64,000 nt of DNA. Source: an uncultured Opitutales bacterium. GTDB taxonomy: Bacteria > Verrucomicrobiota > Verrucomicrobiia > Opitutales > Seribacteraceae. Both the position numbers and the translations under genes were made by a program. How positions within the stretch are numbered: position 1 is the first letter of the stretch; each line of letters starts with the position of its first letter. Shown here piece by piece: positions 25,956 through 34,293 of this stretch. Below the pieces are notes generated by a model that was not told the DNA's origin, did no database searches, and was given only the letters and a program-made list of their open reading frames with translations. The stretch spans positions 1 through 64,000 of the forward strand of contig CAJQKB010000090.1 of NCBI GenBank assembly GCA_905478775.1, in the 5' to 3' direction.

Positions 25956-26900
25956 ATGAAGTTTCTTCCAATCGTTTTCTTCTTTTTCTCTTTCTTTTTA
26001 TGGGGAGAAGATTTCATGATTAAAAAGGCAGGAAATTTAAAGGGGATTCTAAATGCTAAAGGAGATGCTTGGATCGAGGTTAAGGAGGATCAAGGTTTGC
26101 TCGAACGTTATCTTGCACCGTGGCAGGGAGGTTCGCCTGCTCGAGGGGGCGGTTTTGATTTAAAGACGCTTGGTGTTTTTAAAGAACTCGTGGTCGGAAA
26201 CCGGGTACGATTGGATTGGTTTTGGGATGGTCATCTAAGAGTTCGTTCAATCAAAATTATCAATCCATTTAAAAGAAATGGGGTTATGAACGGCATTCTT
26301 GTTCAAAAAGGAGACAGATGGATTGACGTGGAAAGTGAGGATAGTTTTTTACCCTGGCGGTTTTATCCAAAATGGGTTGGTGGTATGCCTGAATCTGGTG
26401 GTGGGTATAATCCGACCACCTTGGCATTCTTTGATAAGTTTGATGTGAACGAGCCAGTTCGTATCGTTTGGAGTTATGACCACCGTCCCCGAATCGAGCG
26501 ATTTATAGAACAAGAAATAGAGGATGTATTTGTACCTTTTTATGAAGGCAAAACAATTCCTGTCGGTGTAATTAATTCACAATCAGTTCGTCCCTCGGTT
26601 AATCCATTTGACCAAGCGGTCCCGGCACCCCAAGCCAATCCATTTGATCAAGCGGTTCCGGCACCTCAAGCCAACCCATTTGATCAAGTGCCTAACTCCA
26701 GCCCTTTTAACCCCTTCGATTCACCAAGTTTACCTTCGAGTAATCCGTTTGATGAGACGGGCAATAGTAAGCAACAACCTAAATCGCCCTTGAGTAATAA
26801 CCCATTCGATAATGTTCCTGCCCCAGCGGGGAAGCAATCCAATCCCTTTGAAAATGTTCCCTTACCGGGAAACCCATTTGATGCTTTGCCTAAGAACTAA
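25956..26900 (+). CDS. secreted protein with duplicated beta domain and eight NPF motifs
   Basis: A 314-residue protein with a signal peptide (residues 1-16, FLPIVFFFFSFFLWG). Two tandem domains of about 85 residues follow (NLKGILNAKGDAWIEV, and MNGILVQKGDRWIDV), each ending in an arginine-rich strand. From about 215 to the end the protein is a low-complexity tail with eight NPF motifs, seven as NPFD and one as NPFE, mostly joined by Val/Pro/Ala linkers. Two copies of a 12-residue unit, NPFDQAVPAPQA, are encoded by near-perfect 36-bp DNA repeats. In eukaryotes NPF is the ligand of EH domains; no such partner is known to me here. The gene converges with a minus-strand gene 4 bases away, so it ends the block. 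I recognise no family for the duplicated domain. Confidence 0.65.
   Translation: MKFLPIVFFFFSFFLWGEDFMIKKAGNLKGILNAKGDAWIEVKEDQGLLERYLAPWQGGSPARGGGFDLKTLGVFKELVVGNRVRLDWFWDGHLRVRSIKIINPFKRNGVMNGILVQKGDRWIDVESEDSFLPWRFYPKWVGGMPESGGGYNPTTLAFFDKFDVNEPVRIVWSYDHRPRIERFIEQEIEDVFVPFYEGKTIPVGVINSQSVRPSVNPFDQAVPAPQANPFDQAVPAPQANPFDQVPNSSPFNPFDSPSLPSSNPFDETGNSKQQPKSPLSNNPFDNVPAPAGKQSNPFENVPLPGNPFDALPKN
26601..26690 (+). repeat. 36-bp tandem repeat, about 2.5 copies, encoding NPFDQAVPAPQA
   Basis: Copies start at 26601, 26637 and 26673; the third is partial. They differ at a few third-codon positions. The array encodes the first three of the eight NPF motifs and shows how the tail may have grown by duplication. 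Confidence 0.85.
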
Positions 26901-26904
26901 ATTC

Positions 26905-28197
26905 TTACCGTAAAAATGGGTTTGAATTGAAAGTTGAGTTCTCGTTTTTAATGGTAATTTGGGAACCATTGGAAAGGAGCCAATTTGCTTCGCTGGTCAT
27001 GCCTTTCTGCCACATTCTCTTTAACTTCGTTCTTTTCCGATCAATTCTTTCGTCGAGAGGAATGATATCATTGGATTGTTTGCTAGACCACAGAATGTCA
27101 ATAATAACACCCCTTGAATCCAATCCCACAATCTCAACTGCTGCTCCCTGTTTTTCGAATTGAGATAACATCTCAGGATCTAAAGTAGTGTCAATGGCAA
27201 GCAAGGTTTCATTCGCCAAATTCATCGCATCAAAGACAAAATCTTCGTATGTTGCGTTGAAGCGAGCATTAAGAAGGAAGCCGTCCATATTTCGGATGGC
27301 GATTGCCTGAATATGTGAGGACCAAATGGGAGTAATTTCATTTCCTCTTTCGTCAATTGCACAAACTAAAGCCGGTGCATTATTTGGGTTTCGGTAGGAA
27401 GGAATCTCCAATATCTTTTTTGCCGCTTCATCAATTGCTCGTGAAAACCCGTCTGAACTAGCGGGGTGAACGGTATCCAATCTTTTATTATCCGGCATGT
27501 TGACAATTAAAGCATGAGTTTGTGGATAGTAGGTGTATTGTTCCGCTGAAAGCACGCCATTTTCATTAAAACTACCTTCTTCCCGAAGGAGTTCATCTAA
27601 AGTTAGTATTTTACCTCTAGGGTGGAAATAGGAGCGGTATGGACCGACTGGTTTACCATCTGAGAAAGAAGCATCGAGACGAAGATGATTGGTTACTTCC
27701 AATTCACCAGGATCCATTCCTTTATCGTTTAATTGATCGTGGTAACGATTTACATCACTCGGAGAACTAGGATAATACAGTTTGAAAGTGCCATCTAATT
27801 CTCCATTACTATACGATTTTTCATAGACCAATTCTCCGGTCTTTCCGTACGCGATAAATAAACCGTTTCGTTTCCCTTTTTTGAATGCCCCGCTTACTAA
27901 TTCTAAGCCATTTTCTTGCCAGAAAGTAAAGTTTCCATCCTTTAACCCATTTACAAAACCAATTTTGAAGTGATCGTTTCCATCTGGGTAATGGTCGACA
28001 ATAAAAGCTCGTTTAGTGCTCCCGAAAGGTTTCTCACTACCTAACTGGTACAGGATTTGTGTTCCATTCTCATCCCTCCTGTATTCAACATCATCGGGGT
28101 GAAGTTCTTTATCTGAGCATGCAGCAAGCAAAAAGAAAAATACTAAATAAGCGGTCCGGTAGAATTTTCTAAATGTATGATTGAATTGAATGCTCAT
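26905..28197 (-). CDS. MORN-repeat lipoprotein
   Basis: A 430-residue protein with a lipoprotein signal sequence ending FFLLAACS, giving a lipidated Cys near residue 28. Residues about 40-215 contain MORN-type repeats (KIGFVNGLKDGNFTFWQENG, ELVSGAFKKGKRNGLFIAYG, YEKSYSNGELDGTFKLYY), also found in proteins often labelled YwqK-type 'antitoxins'. The C-terminal half is a mixed domain with no motif I recognise (LPDNKRLDTVHPASSDGF region). It would sit in the cell envelope, where MORN repeats usually bind lipids or proteins. The chain ends NPFLR. No toxin partner is visible. It converges on the NPF-protein gene and is followed upstream by the protease-like genes on the same strand. Confidence 0.75.
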   Translation of the reverse strand: MSIQFNHTFRKFYRTAYLVFFFLLAACSDKELHPDDVEYRRDENGTQILYQLGSEKPFGSTKRAFIVDHYPDGNDHFKIGFVNGLKDGNFTFWQENGLELVSGAFKKGKRNGLFIAYGKTGELVYEKSYSNGELDGTFKLYYPSSPSDVNRYHDQLNDKGMDPGELEVTNHLRLDASFSDGKPVGPYRSYFHPRGKILTLDELLREEGSFNENGVLSAEQYTYYPQTHALIVNMPDNKRLDTVHPASSDGFSRAIDEAAKKILEIPSYRNPNNAPALVCAIDERGNEITPIWSSHIQAIAIRNMDGFLLNARFNATYEDFVFDAMNLANETLLAIDTTLDPEMLSQFEKQGAAVEIVGLDSRGVIIDILWSSKQSNDIIPLDERIDRKRTKLKRMWQKGMTSEANWLLSNGSQITIKNENSTFNSNPFLR

Positions 28198-28242
28198 GAG
28201 ATAACATAATATCTACAAGTTAATAACAGTCGCAAGGAAAAC

Positions 28243-29007
28243 TTATTGAGTCCTTGTTCGAACTTGTTGGGCAATTTCAAGGACATCGCTCGCCGGTAAA
28301 GTGACAATTTCTGATGGTCTGCCACCGACCATTTTATATACCACTACTCCCAACCATTTTCCACTCTGATCAAAAACTGGAGTACCTGGGCTAGTATTTT
28401 CGATTACAAAGTACTTGCGTGGTTTTTGTATGACTGCATTTACCCAACCTCGTTGAAGGGTGGATTGTCGATAAAGAGTCTGTCTTAACTTTCCAATTGA
28501 AACTACCTCGTCTAAAATTAATGGATCGGCCTTTTGTTTTGCTTGGGATGGAACTTTCGAAAAAATAACCTCTTTATATTCATCCTTTCTCTCCTTAATC
28601 GGAAGGACATAAGCGAGGTCGAGGTCTACATCTTTTAATAGAAGCTTGGCGGGTACCTCGGTCCCGTCCTGCATTAAAAGCATCACTTCCGTGTAGTTTA
28701 CATTCACGGATGCACCAGGGGTGCGGATTCGCGAAAGAATATTGGCAGTCGGGTCGACTTTATTCAGAGAGAGCACGGTAAGACCATCCTCTGCAATAAT
28801 GGTTCCGAGTGCTTCCAGTTTTTGTTCTTGGGGAGGAAGGCTTCTTCCCCCCGCACTAATTTCCAATTTTACCGTTACTGAAACCCAGGTAACGCAATTC
28901 GCATTTTCCTTGAGCAATTTTCTCCACAGTATTTCCGGTTTTTTTCCCAATGCTTGAAATGAAACTCCAAGAAAAAGAGCGAGTGTGAAAAGTACGAGTT
29001 TTTTCAT
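28243..29007 (-). CDS. trypsin-fold protein lacking the catalytic triad (pseudoprotease)
   Basis: A 254-residue exported protein with a signal peptide (residues 1-20, LVLFTLALFLGVSFQALG). The chain follows the Deg-type trypsin fold: GTIIAEDGLTVLSLNKV near 68-84, DVDLDLAYVLP near 127-136 and a 'SPGTPVFDQSGKWLGVVV' strand near 206-223. The triad is broken: the histidine position reads Lys83, the aspartate (Asp130) is kept, and GNSGGP is replaced by TSPGTP so the nucleophile is lost. It has no PDZ domain. It lies 21 bases downstream of an intact four-PDZ Deg protease on the same strand and probably arose from a duplicated protease domain. A regulatory or substrate-binding role is my inference. 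Confidence 0.7.
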   Translation of the reverse strand: MKKLVLFTLALFLGVSFQALGKKPEILWRKLLKENANCVTWVSVTVKLEISAGGRSLPPQEQKLEALGTIIAEDGLTVLSLNKVDPTANILSRIRTPGASVNVNYTEVMLLMQDGTEVPAKLLLKDVDLDLAYVLPIKERKDEYKEVIFSKVPSQAKQKADPLILDEVVSIGKLRQTLYRQSTLQRGWVNAVIQKPRKYFVIENTSPGTPVFDQSGKWLGVVVYKMVGGRPSEIVTLPASDVLEIAQQVRTRTQ

Positions 29008-29028
29008 ATAAGTTTTGTCAGACTCCGT

Positions 29029-31053
29029 TTACGTGTTATCCCAATCGGGTTCAAGTTCAAGAAACAGGGTATGAATGCCTCTTTTCACAAAGAATATAAT
29101 TCGTTTCTCTTCGTTTTTGATCCATTGATTCATTTTCTTTTCGAACAAATCAACCTCACTCATACTCTCTCCATTAATATTGAGAACTAAATCGCCCTGT
29201 CTCAGACCAGCAAGAGATGCCCAACCTGCAGGTTCCACATTCTCGACCACCAATCCGGGTTCCTTTTCCTTGAGCCTTTTGCTTACTCGGTCACCAAATG
29301 ATAATTCACGAACTGTAAACTCGAAGGTCTCTTCTTCATAATCCGGTAGTTCATTGGAAGGATCCGGGCGTTTTTCCAAAGTAACATTAAGGTCAAGTTT
29401 TTTTCCGTCGCGCATTCCGGAAAATAGGGCAAGTGAGCCAGGTTTATATTCTTTGATCATATTTCCAAAAACTTCTGCATCTTCAGTTCGGTAAGCTTGG
29501 ATAATCTGCCCATCAATTCGAAACAGAAGATCTCCCGCTTGCATGCCAGCTTTTTGGGAAGGTGTTCTGGGGTAGACTTGTGCAATTCTAACTCCTCTTG
29601 TTGTTTTAGGCATATTAAGGGCTTCAGCAAGTTCACGGGTTAATACTTGTGTGGATACCCCTAACCATGGTTTCCAAGCCTGAACTGGGCGATTTTCTTC
29701 CGCTTCCGGTCCAATCTTAACTACCGTTAACAACTTGGCCATGTCTCGTTCAAAACTGACCAGAGTAGAAACCGGTTCATTTTTCCCTTCGGTTATTTTT
29801 TTGGATAGGCGAACCAGATCTGCTATACCAGTTACCGGACTTCCGTTTATTCCAGTGATCACATCCCCGCGGTTTAGGCTAGGTTTTGCACTGTTGGAAG
29901 GCCCTCCCCGGCCAACCGAGTGAACCTGTGCACCCTTCTTCGATGAGCGCCGTGCTTCAAGTGATGACATTAAGGTGAAGTCCCGAATGGTAATACCCCA
30001 ACTTTTCAATTCTCTTTCTTTGGCAAATGCAGATTCGCGAGTGGCCGTAGTCAGTACCCATGACATCTTTTTATTTTTCCTAAGCCCCGTTATCTTCAAC
30101 TTCTTACCAACCTTCATTCCATAGGATAATTGATTGAAAAGAGGAAGGTCCTCTGCAATTCGAGCCATGACTGTACGACCGTCGTAAGTTTTGATTAAAT
30201 CCCCGGGTTTCAAGCCGGCATCCTCAGCAGGGGATTCTTCAATAATACCAGCAACTAATATTCCCTTCTCATTGGGATTCAGTACGGGTTGACATTCCAG
30301 TCCAGTCCAACAACGGGAAATAAATCCGTTCTCGGCTAATTCTTTGGAAACGGTGCGTGCTAAGTTGGACGGAATCGCTCCGCCCAAGCTACCAATTCCG
30401 ACTTCGTTAATACCAATAATATATCCCTTTTCATCGACAAGTGGTCCCCCGCTGTTTCCAGGGAAAATGACTGCATCATGCCCCAACCAGCGCACTAATT
30501 CCCCCACATTCTCTCCATCCAGCCTAAAAGAACCCTTATTGGGAGAAATGAGTGCGACATTGGAAACGATGCCACGGGTTACGGATTGGGAAAGTCCTGC
30601 CGGGCTTCCCATTGCAAAGCATACATCTCCAATCTCCACCTTATCCGAGTCTGCAAAATTGGCCACAGTGAGAGGTTTACTATTTGCAGGGCGATCCTCC
30701 ATTCTTAGAAGTAGTACTGCAAGGTCAGTCATCGGATCTGCACCTAATAAATCGGCCATAACTTCCTCGCCGTTATGTAGCCTGCAGGTGATTCTGGTTG
30801 CTTTGCCCGCCACATGGTGGTTAGTCACCACGCGTCCATCCTTGGAAATAATGACTCCACTCCCTGTTGCCCGTGATTTCATCATCCTTCCACTCGAACC
30901 CTGTTCTGAAACCACTTCGATTCGAACAATTGCGGGGTACACATTTTCCACTGCTTCAGCGAGGGGCAGGGTGGGGGCGTTTTGAGTTTCTGCCCATGAA
31001 TAGGAATTCAATAGTAAGCAAAAAAGTAGTATGTTTCGGTATGTATTGAGCAT
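29029..31053 (-). CDS. Deg/HtrA-type serine protease with four PDZ domains
   Basis: A 674-residue protein from the ATG at 31053, where a signal peptide (LLFCLLLNSYSWAE) begins; an upstream in-frame ATG at 31152 would add 33 residues without a signal. The trypsin-like domain has an intact triad: His80 (VTNHHVAG), Asp110 (TDLAVLLL) and Ser201 (GNSGGPLVD). Four PDZ domains follow, with carboxylate-loop and core motifs near 300 (AGLKPGDLIKTYDG), 415 (LNRGDVITGINGSPV), 530 (AGMQAGDLLFRIDG) and 630 (AGLRQGDLVLNINGESM). Most Deg proteases have one or two PDZ domains. It acts in the periplasm in protein quality control or regulated proteolysis. It is divergent to the AI-2E-type permease and precedes the pseudoprotease gene, probably as one operon. 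Confidence 0.88.
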   Translation of the reverse strand: MLNTYRNILLFCLLLNSYSWAETQNAPTLPLAEAVENVYPAIVRIEVVSEQGSSGRMMKSRATGSGVIISKDGRVVTNHHVAGKATRITCRLHNGEEVMADLLGADPMTDLAVLLLRMEDRPANSKPLTVANFADSDKVEIGDVCFAMGSPAGLSQSVTRGIVSNVALISPNKGSFRLDGENVGELVRWLGHDAVIFPGNSGGPLVDEKGYIIGINEVGIGSLGGAIPSNLARTVSKELAENGFISRCWTGLECQPVLNPNEKGILVAGIIEESPAEDAGLKPGDLIKTYDGRTVMARIAEDLPLFNQLSYGMKVGKKLKITGLRKNKKMSWVLTTATRESAFAKERELKSWGITIRDFTLMSSLEARRSSKKGAQVHSVGRGGPSNSAKPSLNRGDVITGINGSPVTGIADLVRLSKKITEGKNEPVSTLVSFERDMAKLLTVVKIGPEAEENRPVQAWKPWLGVSTQVLTRELAEALNMPKTTRGVRIAQVYPRTPSQKAGMQAGDLLFRIDGQIIQAYRTEDAEVFGNMIKEYKPGSLALFSGMRDGKKLDLNVTLEKRPDPSNELPDYEEETFEFTVRELSFGDRVSKRLKEKEPGLVVENVEPAGWASLAGLRQGDLVLNINGESMSEVDLFEKKMNQWIKNEEKRIIFFVKRGIHTLFLELEPDWDNT

Positions 31054-31131
31054 AATGGAATAATGTATAAGCGTAACGGAGTAATTCTTTCGTTTGACTA
31101 CGAACTCGACATCATTCAATTGATGTCTATC

Positions 31132-31149
31132 CTTGAGTAAAGGCTCAAG
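31132..31149. promoter_or_regulatory. inverted repeat CTTGAG-N6-CTCAAG in a divergent intergenic region
   Basis: A perfect 6-bp inverted repeat with a 6-base spacer lies between the divergent protease and permease genes, ending 24 bases before the permease ATG. It could be an operator or form a small hairpin in the permease leader. There is no T-run after it, so it is not a terminator. Confidence 0.25.
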
Positions 31150-31173
31150 CAAGAAAACAAAAGGAAAAGATAC

Positions 31174-32544
31174 ATGAAAGACAGTTCAAGTGCCTCACCA
31201 ATTCTTTCCGACAGGCAACGGAAGTTTCTAGGGTTCGTGGCTTGTTTCGCCGGTGCATTATTACTAGGATGTTTACTGGCCTCAGTCATTTTGATATTGA
31301 ATCGTACCTTTGACTTGTTTGGCGGGGTCATCTGGTCATTGGCAATCTCGGGTATGCTCGCCATTTTGCTTCGCCCGATTGTGACCTTTTTAGAGGAGAA
31401 GATTAAACTGGGTCGTTTTTCCTCCATACTATTACTTTACATACTAGTAATAACATCGGCTGGTTCTGCGACTTGGTTATTAGGAGGGAAAGTAATTTTT
31501 CAAACCAAAGAATTTTTGGGAACCGCAGCAGATTGGCCAGATCAACTCGAGGAAAAAGCGAAGGACTCACTTCCACCTGAAACTTGGGAGTCGATTTCCG
31601 GACAGGTGGAATCTTTCAAAGAATACTGGAAAGGAATTGTAGGAGAAGAGACTAACAGCATTCTGGTTTTACCCCCCCCTGAGCAGGAGATTTATGATAC
31701 CCTTGGAACTGATCAAAGGGAAACTTTTCGCTTACTTGATTCGGAGGAAAAGCATGTCTTTTTTGCAATTGAAGAAAAAGTCGAGCAAATCGAATACTTG
31801 GATCGCAAGGCAAGCGAGATTCACAACCGTGCGATGGAGACAATGGAAAAGCAGGGTGGTGAAATAGCTGAAAAGTCGGCGGCTGTTATTCAGTCAGCTT
31901 GGAGTGGATTGCTCGGATTCTTTGCCCAAATGACTTACCTTGCCGTTATTCCTATCTATCTTTTTTATTTTCTTAGCTCCAATCGTAATCTAATTGATGA
32001 ATTAGACCGGGAATTAAGCTTTCTTTCTGATTCAGTAAGAGAGGATGTGCTTTTCTTAATCCGGGAATTTGTAAGTATACTGGTTTCCTTCTTTCGTGGA
32101 CAACTTATGATTGGACTGCTTATGGGGGTCGGATATGCAATCGGGTTTAGCATTAGCGGATTAAAATTTGGAATTACTCTAGGACTACTCTTTGGTTTGT
32201 TAAATATAGTACCCTATCTTGGATCGATTGTCGGAATTATCACCGCGCTTTTGGTTGCTTATTTGCAACCAGAGGGAATTGCAGAGACCGGCGAATGGAA
32301 TGTTTTGATTGGGTGTGGTATATCTTTTGTGATCGTTCAGGTAATCGAGAGCTATTACCTGACACCCAAAATAATGGGACAGCAAACTGGTCTTCATCCG
32401 GTTGTGGTTATGGTCTCAATCTTTTTCTGGGGTACTGCCTTGGGAGGTATTCTAGGCATGATATTCGGTATCCCACTGACCGCATTTATTATTGTTGCTT
32501 GGCGGTTATTGTGCAGAAAATATTTTAATCGTTCTTTTTGTTAA
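31174..32544 (+). CDS. AI-2E-family (PerM/YdiK-type) permease
   Basis: A 456-residue polytopic membrane protein. Hydrophobic segments occur at about 15-40, 48-68, 78-98, 245-267 and then a block to the end, including LLFGLLNIVPYLGSIVGI (about 342-359) and IESYYLTPKIMGQQTGLHPVVVM, which is the family signature. Between the third and fourth helices there is an insert of about 120 mostly charged residues, which makes it longer than the usual 340-380. Members transport small molecules or ions, and the AI-2 function applies only to some. The start is preceded by a purine-rich stretch (aaaggaaaaga). It is transcribed divergently from the Deg protease gene, and a gap of about 260 bases follows. Confidence 0.88.
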   Translation: MKDSSSASPILSDRQRKFLGFVACFAGALLLGCLLASVILILNRTFDLFGGVIWSLAISGMLAILLRPIVTFLEEKIKLGRFSSILLLYILVITSAGSATWLLGGKVIFQTKEFLGTAADWPDQLEEKAKDSLPPETWESISGQVESFKEYWKGIVGEETNSILVLPPPEQEIYDTLGTDQRETFRLLDSEEKHVFFAIEEKVEQIEYLDRKASEIHNRAMETMEKQGGEIAEKSAAVIQSAWSGLLGFFAQMTYLAVIPIYLFYFLSSNRNLIDELDRELSFLSDSVREDVLFLIREFVSILVSFFRGQLMIGLLMGVGYAIGFSISGLKFGITLGLLFGLLNIVPYLGSIVGIITALLVAYLQPEGIAETGEWNVLIGCGISFVIVQVIESYYLTPKIMGQQTGLHPVVVMVSIFFWGTALGGILGMIFGIPLTAFIIVAWRLLCRKYFNRSFC

Positions 32545-32805
32545 GGTTTACCTGGGGGACGAACCGGTTAGATCGCTTCACATGATTCTTTTTATTATTG
32601 ATACACCAGTTTGACATGCCATTTGACAAATTCGTTAAAAGTTTCCAAAAGGTACTAAAATAAGGGTCACTTAGACAGTAAACTAGGTTAGTTCGAGTTC
32701 TGTTATTTAAATTACCTAACTAGAAGTTAAAAAAGGTCTGAAGTGGGTGGTTTCTGATTGGCAGAAAAGCGATAAAATTTTTTGATAGAAATCAATTATA
32801 ATACT
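32545..32805. other. 261-base gap upstream of the DUF1080 gene
   Basis: AT-rich intergenic sequence. It holds two TTGACA hexamers (32611-32616 and 32623-32628) and a TATAAT at 32797-32802 immediately before the next start. No -10 sits at a proper distance from either TTGACA, so the promoter is not defined. No RNA fold or small ORF stands out. Confidence 0.3.
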
Positions 32806-33498
32806 ATGAAAACCATCTACTTCTTTTTTCTACCCTTCGTCATTCTATACTCCGTTTTAGGGGCCAGGGAAAAATCTCAATCTCTTTTTAACGGAAAAGA
32901 TTTAACTGGCTGGACGATGGATATTCCGGCCTGTGATAAAAAACCGGATTTGCCAAAACCATTTATTGTTCGGGATGGTATGCTGGTGAGTCTAGGGAAG
33001 CCATTTGGGCATTTGCTGACCGAAAAGGAGTTTGAGAATTATCGATTGATTGCGGAGTATCGTTTTGCCGGTAAACCCGGAAACTGTGGCGTTTTGGTCC
33101 ATGCATCAAAACTGCGAAACTTGTACAAAATGTACCCTCAATCAATTGAGGTACAGATGAACCATACTCATGCGGGAGATTTTTGGTGTATCGTGCAAAA
33201 TATTGAAGTTCCCAATATGATAACAAGGAGAGGGGCCAAGGAGAAATGGGGAATTACCGAGGGAAAAGCCCGACGAATTCTTAATTTGACTGACGGATCC
33301 GAAAATCCGGTTGGGGAATGGAATCGAATGCAGATTGAGTGTTTGGGGGATGAAGTAAAAGTCTGGGTAAATAGTGAACTGGTAAACCATGGTCATTCCT
33401 GCACTGCGAAGAGGGGAAAACTTTCCATTCAGGCAGAAGGTTCAGAAGTGGAATTTCGCCGACTCGATCTGACTACAATTCAAAAACTTAGTAAGTAA
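32806..33498 (+). CDS. secreted DUF1080 (3-keto-disaccharide hydrolase-type) protein
   Basis: A 230-residue protein from the ATG at 32806 that opens a signal peptide (FFFLPFVILYSVLGA); an upstream in-frame TTG would add 8 residues. The mature protein begins SLFNGKDLTGWT, the hallmark of the DUF1080 family, followed by the expected lectin-like beta-sandwich pattern (ENYRLIAEYRF, NCGVLVHAS, SIEVQM, GEWNRMQIECLGDEVKVWVNSELV). Members hydrolyse 3-keto-glycosides in sugar degradation or act as carbohydrate-binding domains. They are especially abundant in Planctomycetes and Verrucomicrobia, which is one reason for my taxonomic guess. It is 14 bases from the next gene. Confidence 0.9.
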   Translation: MKTIYFFFLPFVILYSVLGAREKSQSLFNGKDLTGWTMDIPACDKKPDLPKPFIVRDGMLVSLGKPFGHLLTEKEFENYRLIAEYRFAGKPGNCGVLVHASKLRNLYKMYPQSIEVQMNHTHAGDFWCIVQNIEVPNMITRRGAKEKWGITEGKARRILNLTDGSENPVGEWNRMQIECLGDEVKVWVNSELVNHGHSCTAKRGKLSIQAEGSEVEFRRLDLTTIQKLSK

Positions 33499-33512
33499 CA
33501 AGGAATTAAACT

Positions 33513-34214
33513 ATGACTTTAATTTACCTTGTTATGGCACTTGCACCGGCTCTCGCCATTGCACTTTATATTTACTGGAAAGATAAGCATGAAAAGGAAC
33601 CCGTGGGTGTTTTAGTCATGTGCTTTATCCTAGGGGTCTTAATTTGTTTTCCTGCAGGCTTTTGGAATTCAGGGGTATTTGAAATATTCAAGTTCGACTT
33701 GGCGGACAAAAATAATGACATGCTGGTGTCTTTTTTTATGGCTTTCTTTGTGGTTGGTCTGGGGGAGGAGTTGTTGAAATATTTAGTGGTGGTTTTGTAT
33801 GCTTTTCGAAAGCCAAGCTTTAATGAACCCTTTGACGGAATTGTATATGCGGTAATGGTCAGTCTTGGATTTGCCGCGTTTGAAAATGTTATTTATGTGA
33901 TGGAAGGGGGATTGGGGGTGGCAATTATGCGGATGTTTACTGCTGTTCCCATGCATGCAGCTTTTGCGGTGATCATGGGATACTACATCGGATTATCTAA
34001 ATATTACAAGGGGAACGCCCGAACTGAAAAGAGTCTCAAAGGATTATTGTATGCTGTCCTGCTCCACGGCTTTTATGATTTTGTTCTATTCCAGGATGAT
34101 ATACCGCTGTTAAAACTTTTGATCTTCCCGATAATTGTATGGGCATTTTTCCTATGTCGGAAAGCGATGAAAAAACACTTGGATGTTTCTCCATTTCATC
34201 CTGATAGGAAGTAG
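33513..34214 (+). CDS. PrsW-family intramembrane metalloprotease
   Basis: A 233-residue membrane protein with about seven hydrophobic segments. The PrsW catalytic motifs are present: EELLKY near residue 87-92 (EExxK), HAAFAVIMGYYIG near 147 and LLHGFYDFVL near 185, giving the zinc-binding Glu and His residues. The first segment matches the family opening (ALAPALAIALYIYWKDKHEKEP). PrsW of Bacillus cuts the anti-sigma factor RsiW; other members have unknown substrates. The gene follows the DUF1080 gene by 14 bases. No anti-sigma factor is nearby, so I cannot name its substrate. Confidence 0.9.
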   Translation: MTLIYLVMALAPALAIALYIYWKDKHEKEPVGVLVMCFILGVLICFPAGFWNSGVFEIFKFDLADKNNDMLVSFFMAFFVVGLGEELLKYLVVVLYAFRKPSFNEPFDGIVYAVMVSLGFAAFENVIYVMEGGLGVAIMRMFTAVPMHAAFAVIMGYYIGLSKYYKGNARTEKSLKGLLYAVLLHGFYDFVLFQDDIPLLKLLIFPIIVWAFFLCRKAMKKHLDVSPFHPDRK

Positions 34215-34293
34215 GGGTTTGAAAATGTGCGCAAGATTGCCTTGAAACCATTTCATTCTTGGATGATGGATAGGGGAAAACAATTACTATTTA

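Noticed and set aside
26905-28197. Reading the MORN-repeat lipoprotein as an antitoxin.
   Set aside because: Similar proteins are often labelled YwqK-type antitoxins automatically, but there is a lipoprotein signal and no toxin gene beside it.
32797-32802. TATAAT immediately before the DUF1080 start as a leaderless promoter.
   Set aside because: Only three bases separate it from the ATG, so the transcript would begin inside the gene; there is also no -35 at a suitable distance.
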